Source: Yamagishiella unicocca | Lineage: Eukaryota; Chlorophyta; Chlorophyceae; Chlamydomonadales; Volvocaceae | Assembly: GCA_003116995.1 (NCBI GenBank) | Contig: BDSL01000026.1 | Span: 868,001 to 932,000 of the forward strand | Length of the DNA stretch: 64,000 bases | Direction: 5' to 3' | Shown: positions 48,441 to 59,261 of the stretch, in pieces | How the letters are laid out: every line of letters starts with the position of its first letter | Numbering within the stretch: position 1 is the stretch's first letter | Notes under the pieces: model-generated | Seen by the model: the letters and a program-made list of their open reading frames with translations, nothing else | Databases searched by the model: none | Told to the model about the DNA's origin: nothing | Position numbers and translations under genes: made by a program

Positions 48441-49260
48441 ACGGCGTCGGGAGGTTGTCGTACAGTCCCTGCATGAAGCCAGCCCCCCAGCGGCATGCTC
48501 TGGCGATGAAGGCGAGTTTCCCAACCGTAGCCTGCAAATCGGAGCGTGGTACGGGCTGGGATGCTGCAGCGCTGGCAAGAAGCGCGTCGACGGCGGTAGC
48601 ATAACGAGTTCGTTTGGTTGTTGCAATGCGCATCTCGAGGCGCACCGTGTCGAACAGTATGCCCAGGAACTCCATTTGCTGTGCTGCGGCGTCCCGTCCG
48701 CAATCTTTCTCCTTCTTCCACTCAAGGCCTAATGAAGTCCCCAACACGTCCATAACTGCGAAGGCGCCACAGACGTCAGCAAAGGTATCCCCCAGGATGA
48801 TATAGTCATCGACATATACGAAAATTTTGACATGGAGGCCTCGGACGTCGCATTCGCGTTGGAAGATGTCGCGAGCTGCCTGGGAGACACCCACGAAGAT
48901 AGGCGGACTCTGGCTGGCTCCAAATGGCAGCACGACCCACCGTTGTAGTCTGTTCGATATCGGGTGACGGAAAGCGACATAACGGCGCGAATCTGGGTGC
49001 AGCTTGACGTGGTGAAACCCCGAAGCCAGGTCACGCTTGCCCAGGTACCCACCCGGTGGCAACGCCTCCAAGATGTCAGCGAGGGCTGGAAGCGGGCAAG
49101 GTAAATGCGCCATGAGGGCGTTGACACCTGAACGCGTGGGGTCAATGATAGGACGGATGTCGTTGTCACCTTTCGGGACCACATGCAGCGGGCTGATGAC
49201 TGCTGCAAATTCCTCTTCACGGCCATGGATGCTGGGGTTGTACTCCTCTGTAATACCGGC
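48430..49260 (-). CDS. Reverse transcriptase domain of the PAT-like element
   Basis: Conserved RT blocks in order: SPLHVVPKGDNDIRPIID, YLGKRDLASGFHHVKLH, LPFGASQSPPIFV, the catalytic IFVYVDDYIILG and MEFLGILFD. It copies element RNA into cDNA. Upstream the frame runs into the G-rich minisatellite, so the natural N-terminus of pol is not recognisable. Downstream the frame ends just after LYDNLP, where RNase H continues in another frame. Confidence 0.9.
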   Translation of the reverse strand, partial: AGITEEYNPSIHGREEEFAAVISPLHVVPKGDNDIRPIIDPTRSGVNALMAHLPCPLPALADILEALPPGGYLGKRDLASGFHHVKLHPDSRRYVAFRHPISNRLQRWVVLPFGASQSPPIFVGVSQAARDIFQRECDVRGLHVKIFVYVDDYIILGDTFADVCGAFAVMDVLGTSLGLEWKKEKDCGRDAAAQQMEFLGILFDTVRLEMRIATTKRTRYATAVDALLASAAASQPVPRSDLQATVGKLAFIARACRWGAGFMQGLYDNLPTPCMI

Positions 49261-49275
49261 TGCCAGAAGGGAACA

Positions 49276-50110
49276 GGCGGAGTCCCCAACTCCGCCGGGC
49301 ACAAGGGAGGGGGGGGGAACCGGCGGAGTCCCCAACTCCGCCGGGCACAAGGGAGGGAGGGGGGAACCGGCGGAGTCCCCAACTCCGCCGGGCACAAGGG
49401 AGGGAGGGGGGAACCGGCGGAGTCCCCAACTCCGCCGGGCACAGGGGGGGGGAGGGGAACCGGCGGAGTTCTCAACTCCGCCGGGCACAAGGGAGGGGGG
49501 GGGGGAACCGGCGGAGTCCCCAACTCCGCCGGGCACAAGGGAGGGAGGGGGGAACCGGCGGAGTCCCCAACTCCGCCGGGCACAAGGGAGGGAGGGGGGA
49601 ACCGGCGGAGTCCCCAACTCCGCCGGGCACAAGGGAGGGAGGGGGGAACCGGCGGAGTCCCCAACTCCGCCGGGCACAGGGGGGGGGGAGGGGAACCGGC
49701 GGAGTTCTCAACTCCGCCGGGCACAAGGGAGGGGGGGGGGGAACCGGCGGAGTCCCCAACTCCGCCGGGCACAAGGGAGGGGGGGGAACCGGCGGAGTCC
49801 CCAACTCCGCCGGGCACAAGGGAGGGAGGGGGGAACCGGCGGAGTCCCCAACTCCGCCGGGCACAGGGGGGGGGAGGGGAACCGGCGGAGTTCTCAACTC
49901 CGCCGGGCACAAGGGAGGGGGGGGGGAACCGGCGGAGTCCCCAACTCCGCCGGGCACAAGGGAGGGGGGGGAACCGGCGGAGTCCCCAACTCCGCCGGGC
50001 ACAAGGGAGGGGGGGGGAAACCGGCGGAGTCCCCAACTCCGCCGGGCACAAGGGAGGGGGGCAGGAGAAACCAGCGGAGTTCCCAACCCCGCCGGGCACA
50101 AGGGGGGGAT
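49276..50110. repeat. 47-bp hairpin minisatellite inside the PAT-like element, about 18 copies
   Basis: Each unit has GGCGGAGT and ACTCCGCC arms around a 5-nt loop (CCCCA), then GGGCACAAGGGAGGG and a G-run of variable length. A variant unit (GTTCTCAACTCC, preceded by CACAGGGGGGG) recurs near 49466, 49700 and 49887, spacings of 5 and 4 units, so blocks of units were duplicated together. It lies between gag and RT. Confidence 0.95.
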
Positions 50111-50322
50111 GCACAGTGGGCCGCGGGGAGACCGGCGGCCGTTATCGTCCCCATTGGTTGCCCTTCTAAACCCGCTCATGTCTTACCCGGACACTCGTTC
50201 TCGTCAGGTGCCGCGGAGACGCCAGTCGGCAGCGGCACGCCAGGGGGTCCATCCCCGACGCGCCCCGCGGTCCCGCCACCACTCGTGGGACCGAAGTGAT
50301 GGCGGTCGCCGAGGCCGGCGTC

Positions 50323-51750
50323 CTAGGCGGGCCAGCGGTTCCGCCGGCCGCCGATCCGGTCCAGGTAGTCCAGCTTGAGGCGGTCGTACTCCGCCGGGTC
50401 GGTTTCTTTCAGCTTGTCCATGTCTGGGCAGCGATCCCAGGTGTGGTTGACCTGGTTGCACTTGAAGCACCGCCGCAGCTGCCCCGCCGGGGGACCCAGC
50501 GCGGGTTGCGGTGGCGGCGGGTAGGTTAGGTACTGCGGCGCTGCATGGAAGACCGGCGCCGGGGCTGCCGCTGCCGGCGCTGGGGGTGCTGTTGCCGGCC
50601 CGGTCCGCGCAACTGCTGTATGGCCGCGGAACGCCTTGGGCAGAGAGGCGAGCGCGAGTGCCGCCGCCCGAGAGCGGTCGTCTGTGTAGGCCTTCACTGC
50701 TGCTTCGTGTGACACATTGCACTGCGTGGTGATTTGTGCGATGTCTAGCTGGGTCCGCTGTACTGTCTCCAACTGCTGATGCGCTGCTACCATCTTCTCC
50801 AGCAAGGCGTTGCGCGTTGCTGCGTCATCAGTCTCCTAAACTGCAACCAGAGCTCGCAAAATTTGGTGGCGCAAGTCATCCTCCATCTGTCGGGCGCGGG
50901 TTGCGAACTGCTCCGGGTCTCGTGTGACGGACTTGTGGTTGAAGCTGCTCATCATGCCTTTCAGAAAACTATCTGCACCGCTGGCACTCTGCAGGATGAG
51001 GTCGTCCTTGAGCATGGGAATCAACGGGTTGGATTGTGGCACGCTCCAGCGGCCCCGCTTGGGCGGTGGTGCGTAGAGGCTGTCGGGCTGAGCGGACAGA
51101 TCACGGAGCTGCCGGCCTGCTGGTTCAAGCGCCCACTCCGGATGGCCGGGGTGCTGCGCCGCCAGCGGGTCCATAACGAGAGACGGTTCTAGAGGTTCCT
51201 GGCTATGGGAATACTCCAGCCCCGTTAGCAAGCGTGGGCTGCGCGTACCCAACAGTGGCTGCCGCTGTAGCGTGGCACGCCAGTTACTGGTGGCCGCGGG
51301 GCGGCCGCCAAGCGTTGGCGAAAGCGCTCGTCCTAGTCGGCTGATTACCCGTGGGTCTCCCCCCTGAACCGGGTGGTCCCGTGCGGCGTGCGCAGCCAGC
51401 TCATCCAAGCCTCCTAGTAACGCCTGGCGTTCCGGGTCACGCGAACCCCCAACCCTGGCCGGTGCAATGAATGCCTCACCTGTGTTTGGCACGTTGTTAC
51501 CCCCGGCGAAGGGTGCACCACCGAGGTGGCTTCCGCCCATCCCCAGCGGGCCCGCTGCGAGGAGTGTCCGCAGGTGCTGGTAAGGCTGGTTGTGGACACC
51601 GCCGATCCCACTGGGTGGTGCACCGGCGGTTGCCCCACTGGGTCTGTCCGTCGCTGCTCCTGCTGCTGACGGTGTTGGTGCTCCCGTGGACCCGTCTGCT
51701 CCAGCTGCTGCAGCCACTCTGGTTGGTCTCTTTTCGCGCGACCTTTACAT
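50323..51750 (-). pseudogene. gag of the PAT-like element, one in-frame TAG
   Basis: Minus-strand frame from about 51717 (MAAAAGADGSTG) through Ala/Gly/Pro-rich sequence and a helical region (SFLKGMMSSFNHK, RQMEDDLRHQILRALVAV), then TAG at 50838-50836. The same frame continues (ETDDAATRNALLEKMV) to a CCHC zinc knuckle, CFKCNQVNHTWDRC, and ends at 50323. It would package element RNA. The stop splits a capsid-like part from the knuckle. One substitution (CAG to TAG) would explain it. Confidence 0.8.
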
Positions 51751-52145
51751 AAGTTCATAGCCCCACGAATTCGCTTTACAAAGTTGCCTTCCGGATTGCC
51801 AGCGGCTCCCCTGGCCTGAGCTCAATTGTACGGTCCGTTTATTAGGTGTACGGGCTCCTGATTATGCGGAGTTGAAGTGCGATAGAGCTACTTAAAGACG
51901 GGAACCGTCTTCTTCGTGAAGCAGATGATCGTGTATGTTATTTTCGGTTTTGTATGCGTGGATGGTGGATGGACGAGCGTGTGGAGGATGGGATCGCGTG
52001 CTGTTCGGGACTTGATAACTGGCCTTGGCGTACCTGCTGGGTTGTCATTCTTGTGGTGAACCCGCGCGCTGTGTGCATACGATACCGTCAGGCTCCAACG
52101 GTTATCTGGTCCTGGGGCCCCTAGTGCTGGCTTGACCTCTCCAGA
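51751..52145. other. 5' flank of the PAT-like element
   Basis: No gene seen. 51894-51911 has inverted AAGACGG and CCGTCTT around GAA; a similar hairpin (loop GT) occurs near 41635. Confidence 0.4.
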
Positions 52146-52204
52146 GCAGTAGCATGCAGCGCCACCGGAAATGCCAGCATAGTAGTAACGCCAGCAGTAT
52201 ACTA
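52146..52204 (+). repeat. Short dispersed repeat (copy 2)
   Basis: Partner of 42664-42722. Confidence 0.7.
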
Positions 52205-52469
52205 CGCAATTAGTTGCCTAGGGTTGCCTATGGTTGGGTCGCCAGCACCGGCCCGGTGTCCCCTCGCCTGCACCACTTCTGGAATTGCCCCCTTGCTTGC
52301 TCGTGCGATGCGAACATATGTTCGGTATGCCTGCCGGTCTATCTTGTCGGGGGCGAGCTGTCTTGGGCGCGGCGAGCGAGGTCCCTGTGCCTTTCGGTGC
52401 CTTTTGGGGCGTCTGCTCAGGTCTGCTGGACTTGCTGTGGTCCCCCCGCTTGGGTTAGGCCTGGCTTGC

Positions 52470-53040
52470 CTCTCTTAAGTCCAGGACTTGGCCCCCCTTC
52501 TTGTCCTGGGTAAACCGGGCTTGAGGTCACCTAAACATTTTATTTGTTGCGTTGTGAGGTATCTTAGGTCCCCAGCCTGTATTGGGGGCCGTAGCGCATT
52601 CGCGCGGTTTTCTCAGCTGGCGCTGTCTCGCATGGCCCCCCGTCTGCTACCATACTTTTACAACCAACCCAATTTGGTACCATGGACATGCTGCTATTCA
52701 TCTTGCGTTGTAGGGCACTGTGAGTTGCGCTCGTGTGGCCCACCTGCTCTAAAGAACGCCCCTTAGAGGGATCCTTTGATAAGCATCTGCCAGGTGGCAA
52801 TCCTGTCTGTGAGCGGCTGCTATTTCCCGGTGCATTTGCGATCTTTTTGCGCGCAGCTTCCCAGACCCCGCTGTAAATTTTGCGTACTGGGAACTTCAAT
52901 TGTGCTCCCGGCCGAGTGGAAATGCGGCCGTTTCCAGCTGTTTTTCATGCGGCCACTACTTTTCGGCATCGGCGGTAGAATGTACGGGCTCGGTGCGCAT
53001 ATTGTACAGTCTCGACCCATGGCACATACGATCTCGGCAT
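52470..53040 (+). repeat. Repeats A and B, contiguous copy upstream of LINE-A
   Basis: 52470-52760 matches 29425-29720 and 52780-53030 matches 30595-30840, here adjoining. This is probably the 5' UTR or internal leader of the LINE; no endonuclease coding is seen in it. Confidence 0.7.
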
Positions 53041-53225
53041 TTTTAAGCAGGGATTGGCATGACGAGCATCCTCCGCACGGCTTCCCGACGCTCGCTTGTA
53101 TTTTTGCCTATTAGGGGTCTCCGTTCTTCATTCTGCCATGTGGCAGCGCGGTCCTTCTGTGCTGTTGTTCCGACGAATGTACGAACCCTAAAGTCGGCAT
53201 TGGCAGTAGTTTTATACAGACTCGG

Positions 53226-56168
53226 ATGGGGAAAATCCCGCTACAATGGTCTGCCCTCCGTGCGCTGGGACGCCGCTGCCCACCCGCCGCAGTGGACGCC
53301 CTGGGCGCCCCCGTCGTTACCCCGGCGGAGGTGCTGGCTGCGATCCACACCGCCCCCCCCGGCCGGTCCCCGGGTGCAGACAGCCTCCCCACCGAGATAT
53401 ACCAACACTACGCCCCGACCCTTGCCCCCGTCCTCGCCGCCGTCTTCACTGCCTTTGCCGCCACCGACCGTGCCCCCGCCGGCTTCCTGGACGGGGTCAT
53501 CACCTCCTTCTTCAAGGACCAGGACCCCACCCTCCCCGCCAACTACCGCCCCATCACCCTCTTGGACACCGACTACCGGACCCTGGCCCGGGTCCTGGCC
53601 CGCCGCCTTCTCCCCGTCCTCGGGGATACGATCGACCCAGTGCAGACGGCCTTCCTGCAGCACCGGCGCATCTCGGACTCCGTCCTGCTCCTCCAACTCC
53701 TCCCCGCCCTCCTCCGCGCGGAGTCTCGCTCCTGTGCGGTGGTGTTCCTGGACTTCCAGAAGGCCTATGACACGGTGGACCGCGCCTTCCTCCTGGAATG
53801 CCTGGATGCCTTGGGTGTGGGCCCTGGCTGCCTTGCCTGGGTGCGACGCCTGCTGCAGGGCACCCGCTCTGCCGCCCTCGTCAACGGCCACCTGTCAGGT
53901 TGGGTGCCCATCACGGCCGGCGTTCGACAGGGGTGCCCGGCTGCGCCCCTCCTCTACCTCGCTCCCGGTCAGGCCCTCCTCTCCTGGCTGCAGCACGAAG
54001 CCATCGGCATCTTCCTCGCCGATCTCCGCCTCACCGCCTCCCAGTACGCGGATGACTGCACCCCCCTCCTCCGGGATGCTGCGGATGTCCCCCGCTTCCT
54101 GGCGGCCATGGACACCTTCCACGCCGCGTCGGGCCAGCAGCTCAACCTCCGCAAAGTGAAGCTCCTGCCCCTGCCCGGTGGCCCCCGAGCCATCCCTGCC
54201 GCCGCCCCGCCCCCCGCCTGCCCCACGGCCTCCAGTGCCCCTCCCCTCCCCCCCACCCCGGTGGCCACTGCCGCCCCCCTGGCCGCCCCCGACGCCGGCC
54301 TGGCGCCCCGCCTCGCTGTCGTCCCCTCCGCCTCCACCCTCGGCATCACCTTCACCGCGGGCGCCCCTGGACCGTACCCTGTGGACCTCGACCGGGTCTA
54401 CAGCCGTCTGCAGCGTGCTGCCACCCTGCCCCTCTCTGCCTTCGGCCGCGCCTTCGCCGCCTCGGGCTATGCCCTCAGCCGTGTCCTCTACCACATGGAG
54501 TTCGTCGGCCTCCCCCCCCTGGCCTGCGGGCGGCCCTTCAGGCCACCACCGCCGCCTTCGTCGACCGCCGCTGCACCCCCGCCGCGCATCAGGCCCGCAC
54601 CAACCGTGTACCTGCCGGAGCCGGCCTGCTCTACCTCGCCCTGCCCCCTCCGCTGGCGGCTTCGGCCTCCTCCCTCTCGAAGCCCACGTACGGGCTCGCC
54701 ACGCCGTCCTGGCCGTGCGAGGCCTGGCCGGCGCGTGTGGCCTCCTGCCGTCTGCCCCCCAGTGGCCCCAGCTCCTCCTCGCCCTCCTGCGCCACGGCCA
54801 CCCCGCGGCCCACCCCCTGTGCCTCCTGCCCCTCCACGGCGACGCCCGCACCACCGCCGCCCCGCTGGTGCTCGGCCGGCCCCTCCCACGGGGCTCCCCG
54901 GCCCTCGCCCAGCTGATTATGGCGCTCGCCCATCTCCCGCCCATCACCATCCTGGACCCCACACTGGCCGCCCCGGGACCCTGGTGCTTCTCGGCGCCCC
55001 TCTGGGGCAACCCCCTCCTGGTCGATGCCACCGGCCGGGGCCTGGAGACCGACTTCCCCGACCTCGCCCAGCTGCGTGGGCTTGATACGGTGGGTGTCGC
55101 CGTCCAGTGCTACAATGCCCTGGGCCGGGTCCGGACGGCCCTCGCTGTCGCCGCTGCCGGGGGGCCCCCCGCCATACGCTGTACCGAGTACCTGCGGCTC
55201 GACGTCCTCCACGACGTCCTCCGCCTCTCCCCCGCCCACCCCGTCCCGGCCTCCATGCGGGATGGGGCCACGGGCCTGGCCCGCGTCGACGCCCTCGTTG
55301 GCCGCCTTCCCGCCACCTGGGCCATCGCGGCCCTCCTCGTTCTGGCGGCCCCGGGGGGTGCGGCTGCCGCCCCCCCGCGGCGGACGCCTGGGGCCGCCTG
55401 GCCCGCTGTGTCGGCTGGCGGGTGGGCCCCGCGGCCATTCCCCTTGTCTCCCTCACCGTCAAGTCGGCTACCATCCTGCAGCTCGGCCCAGCCTTCGCTG
55501 CTCTGGCGGCTAAGCATACGGCCTTCCTTCAGGAGGCCTGGGAGGCTCCCCTTCCCCCGGCAGCCCTGGCCTCCACCCTCCGGGAATTTCAGGCCACTCT
55601 GGTGCGCCTCTGGCGTCTTCGCTGGGACAACACACACAAGGAGCCCCTCTGGCGGCTCGCCATGAACGGGTTCCATGGCTTCCCCATGCACGCGGCCCTC
55701 CTGGCGCGGGGGTCGCCCACGACCCCCTGCCCGTGCGGAGCGTCCATGGCCACGGGCCGCCGGCGCCACCACTTCTGGGAGTGTGTGGTGGCCTTGTCAT
55801 TGCGTGACGAGCTTGTGGAGGCGATGGGGGGCGCGGTTGTCCTGCTCCCGCAGCATTTGTGGCTGGGTCGGCCCCCGTTGGGGGTGCACCCGCTTGTTTG
55901 GGATGTGGTGTGCTTGGCGGCCGTCGCGGCGTTGGGTTTGGGGCTCCGCCTCCTGTTTCGGGTGCAGGCTGGGGCCCCCGGGGGGCGCATGCCGGTGGTG
56001 CGGGTGTGCGCAGCGGTGACGGCCGACTTCTGGGCCCGCCTCAGTGCGTTTGCCGAGCTGGGGCTGGCCCCCCGCGGGTGGGGGGCCATCCCGTCCGATC
56101 ACCCCTTCCTCGCCGCCTCGCCCGCGGGGGAGGTGGTCTTCCCGGGCCGCCCGGGTGCCGAGGAGTGA
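53226..56168 (+). pseudogene. LINE-A reverse transcriptase ORF, longest copy, frameshifted
   Basis: Reverse transcriptase of a non-LTR retrotransposon. The frame from 53226 shows PPGRSPGADSLPTEIYQ, NYRPITLLDTDYRTLARVL, VVFLDFQKAYDTVDRAFL, ITAGVRQGCPAAPLLYL and the catalytic SQYADDCT. Coding shifts frame near 54525, 54650 and 55375, then continues to the C-terminal Cys/His cluster (PCPCG...HHFWEC) and a stop at 56168. No APE or other endonuclease domain precedes the RT, so the copy is 5' truncated or uses a different nuclease. GC3 is extremely high, unlike family B. The shared C-terminal cluster relates it to the family-B fragments. Confidence 0.9.
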
Positions 56169-56548
56169 CCCGACGGCTGACTCGGGTGCGATTTTCTGGG
56201 CCTTAGGCCCCCGCTCTGCTGTCTTTTTTGGGTGCTTTTGGGTTCTGGGGCTTGGGGCCCCCGTTTTGCCGGGACGCGTTCCTCGCGTCTCGCTGCTGGC
56301 TTGGTGCAGGTGGTTCGTGTTGTCTGGACGCGCTTGTTCTCCTCCCCGTGCTTTGAGTTGTGCGTGCTGCCTTCTCCGTGTCCTCGTGTTTGGCTGCCTT
56401 CGGCTTTTGCCCCTTCCCGGCCGGTGAGGGCGGGCTCTTTTGCCCAGTGACCCGTGTCGTGGTCTGGCCCATCGGGCCCGCCTGGTTGCGCTTCCGCGCC
56501 TGAGCCGTTCTGGCTCCCTTGTAATACTCGCATTCTGCTTAAAAACAG
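56169..56548 (+). other. LINE-A 3' UTR
   Basis: T/G-rich trailer ending TAATACTCGCATTCTGCTTAA, also found at 31.4 kb and (to TCTG) at 30.59 kb. Confidence 0.75.
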
Positions 56549-58993
56549 TTGCGCGGCGGGTGTCATCTATGGGCAATTTGTCGTTTAAGAGAAGGAGCGC
56601 GCACAGAGCAAACGCTTGGTAACAGCGTGTAGCAGACCTTGCTAGACCTGACGAGACCTGAGGTGGCGGAGAACACGAACAACGTACATAGCGTGTCCTC
56701 ATGGCGGCGGGCCCAATGGGCCTGATTTCGACCCTGCTGTCTAGTAGCAGCGGTAACGAGTAGTCGACGGAAGGCCGTTGCAAGTGTCAAATCCGGTTCA
56801 GTCCACAGTGCCCAGAGAGCACTCGTCGTTGCCTGGAACGACCAGCTCGTAGACTAACGGCAATGTTATTCAAGGACTTTCTGCATTCCGTATGTGTTAT
56901 GAGAACTCGGTCAGGATGAAACGGCATCAACGGAAATATGTGATTTTTGTGTCGCCCTGCCTCAACAGCCCATCAGCCTTTCATGAAGCTGTCCTCCGTG
57001 TCGGATAGCAATGTGCAGGCGCTTGATTACAACTTTACAAGGAAATTGAGTTGGTACTCCGTCAGACTCGTCACTTGTGGGCAGGATCCCCGCATTTTCG
57101 TAACCTTTGTGCATCCTGAAACCTCAGTATTAATCTACATATCAGCGCAACTCTGGGTAGCAATGTAGATGGAAGTGCAGGAAGTCCCAGCCCGTCGGAT
57201 GCGTCACATGACCAACCACCCTGTAGAGCGTTCGGTGCCTCGAGTAGTCGGTGCCTCAAGTTTTTGGTGCCTCGAGTATTCGATGCCTCGAGTGTTCTAT
57301 GCCTCGAGTTGTTCGTAACATAAATGCTCGGTCGAGAGCCGTATGGTAATTGTAACTCATACAGGACGACCAAGAAGACTCGCCGAGGCACCAAAGTTGT
57401 ATGCTGCTCCCTTAGATCTGCTCCTGACCTAATTAGGTCAAACCTTTATAAGACGAATGTATACCGGAATTTCAAGGCCGCGGTGGCAGTTACGCCGCTG
57501 CCGAGGGCCTACAGTGAGCTCTTGGGAAGGCCAGCGGACGCCCGTCACCTGGGTGCGCACTACGCCAAGCAATTGCGGTCAGGTGGATTTCGTAGGATCC
57601 GACTGCAAGGCAACACGCAGTGCTGTGAATAGAGGCGGTAAGATGGAAGAGCGGCGTCTGAAGGCGAGGTCAGGCGAAGCGCACAGCAGTAAGGGCGGCA
57701 AATCACGGACGTTACTTTTGCAGGGGCGGCAGACGACTATCCAAGGCACAGCCAGAAGAAGGTAAGCGGATGGCATGGGGGCCGTGCCCACGAACGCGTG
57801 CATCGCTAAACGCGTCAGGGCATGCTTGGCACGCTGGGGCGCCTTGCTTTAGACGTCTTGCCACGTCTTGTGAGGTTACCGTAACCAGTAGCTCAGCTAG
57901 ACACCATAAATCGCCCGTTGCCATCTTCTGTGTGCGCGTAGATCTTGCACTATAACGCCACCGCTGACATGTTGTGGCGACGAACAAGCTTCGCGTATTT
58001 CAAATGCGGTATCAACACGTCATGTGCGTTGTGTTATTGTTTGCACGTGGAGGTCACGCCTCATGCCTGTACACCTGCCTCTTCAACGTACGCTGTGCAG
58101 CATCCAGTCCGTCTGTTGTGCCGCTGGGCTGAGCTGTATAGATGTCCAAGCACGCATGGCGGGAAACCATGGAGTACTAAGCGGCGCGTCACGGGGCGTG
58201 GCCAATAGTATTTAGATGCCATACTGCAAGTACCTATTACGCGATACAGTGCGTTCGACAAGCCTGCACCGCAGGTGGTACTCGTGCCCAACGCTCCAGG
58301 GTTTTCTCGCTGTCCCCCACCCGAGCAATGGTTAACGAATGAAAACCGAAGTCTGCCGGCAGCTCGAAATAACCTTTGTTTCAAGCATTGGTTATGTAAT
58401 AGCACATTTGTATAAGGCGCATACATGCACGTTGCCATAACTCAGGTCGTCAACAGCGTCCAGGCGCCAAATCAGCAAGCCGTGAGCCCTGTGGACGTGC
58501 TGCCGCCACAGGTGGGTCAGATGGGTGCCTGCAGGACGGTGAAGATGTGGGGCAGAGGTGGCCACCCTGGATAGAGGGTCCATCGACAGGGCAGAAAGGA
58601 AAGCATGCCAGCAGTGAAACGCTGGGTCCCAGCTGCGTACCGGTACTTGGCGTGCCTTCAACGCACGGCATATGCAGGGTGAACCACCGTGATGGCCGTA
58701 AATCTCCACGTTAGCTAGAGGAGCAAACAAGGCAAAGGATGTCAGGTTGTTGTTGTTGTTGTAATCGTTACAGGTTGTTAGCAGCAATCACATATATCTT
58801 AAGCTAGACGGGTGCATCTCTCAATGCCTTTTTGCCTTTATGGAACCGTCGGGTTTCTGTGCTGCCATCGTCTCCTTCACGTCAAGTACGCCGCACTCGG
58901 CGTGCGTGGCTGGCCACTTACCCACCTCTGCGATCGACTGAAATAATGGGCCCTTGACTCTTCCCACTCGCTACTTTGCTTTCCCCTCCCCAG
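56549..58993. other. Intergenic stretch, no supported gene
   Basis: 57228-57315 is a ~20-bp degenerate repeat (GGTGCCTCGAGTA-like, five copies). 58745-58780, read on the minus strand, is a solo LINE 3' tail (CCTGTAACGATTACAACAAC). A short open frame at 56947-57168 has natural-looking composition, but I could not assign it. Confidence 0.45.
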
Positions 58994-59261
58994 TTTGCGG
59001 TTGCGTGCAAGGAGGTTCAGGGCACTTTTGTGACGGACAAGTGGATGGTCCGCTGCCACTGCGCGAACTGCATGGGGAGGGTGGATCATACCCCCTCCGG
59101 CTGGGAGGCTCACTGCGGGTCATCGTCCAAGAAGTACCACCTATCGATCAAGATCCAGCCGGGCTGCGAGGTTCCCGAGGTGCCGCTCAACACGCAGCCC
59201 CTGTCGTTGGGTGCCTTCTTCAAGAGGAAGGGCCTGGTGGCGGACCGGTTGCGTGGGAAGG
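58994..59261 (+). CDS. Orphan exon with Cys-rich SAND/Tify-binding-like motif
   Basis: Bounded by CCCTCCCCAG and GTGAGTAGC, about 89 codons. The product has VRCHCANCMGRVDHTPSGWE then HCGSSSKKYHLSIKIQPG and PLSLGAFFKRKGL. C-x-C-x2-C, a Trp/Phe-Glu-x-His-Cys/Ala-Gly core and a basic patch before S-I-K-I resemble the small zinc-binding modules (SAND-like, or the Tify/Jas-binding domain) found in plant and algal chromatin proteins with PHD or bromodomains. GC-rich third positions and good splice sites favour a real exon. No partner exons were recognised on either side, so it may be a remnant or part of a gene with long introns. Confidence 0.55.

Larger units (their letters stand above)
46280..51750 (-). 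mobile_element. PAT/DIRS-type tyrosine-recombinase retrotransposon
   Basis: Minus-strand order: gag with a CCHC knuckle, hairpin minisatellite, reverse transcriptase, RNase H, then PHD finger plus tyrosine recombinase. Using a tyrosine recombinase instead of an integrase or endonuclease defines the DIRS order. All genes on one strand fits PAT-like members such as algal TOC3. Split direct repeats expected at the ends were not found by eye. It carries at least two in-frame TAG codons and one frameshift. Confidence 0.88.

Noticed and set aside
49037..50299. Long plus-strand frames antisense to the PAT-like element
   Set aside because: Glycine/proline-rich translation of the hairpin minisatellite antisense to the RT gene; no domain.
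53895..55031. 378-residue minus-strand frame
   Set aside because: Antisense of the very GC3-rich LINE reverse transcriptase.
58392..58787. 131-residue minus-strand frame
   Set aside because: No family resemblance, no convincing splice context, adjacent to a LINE tail.
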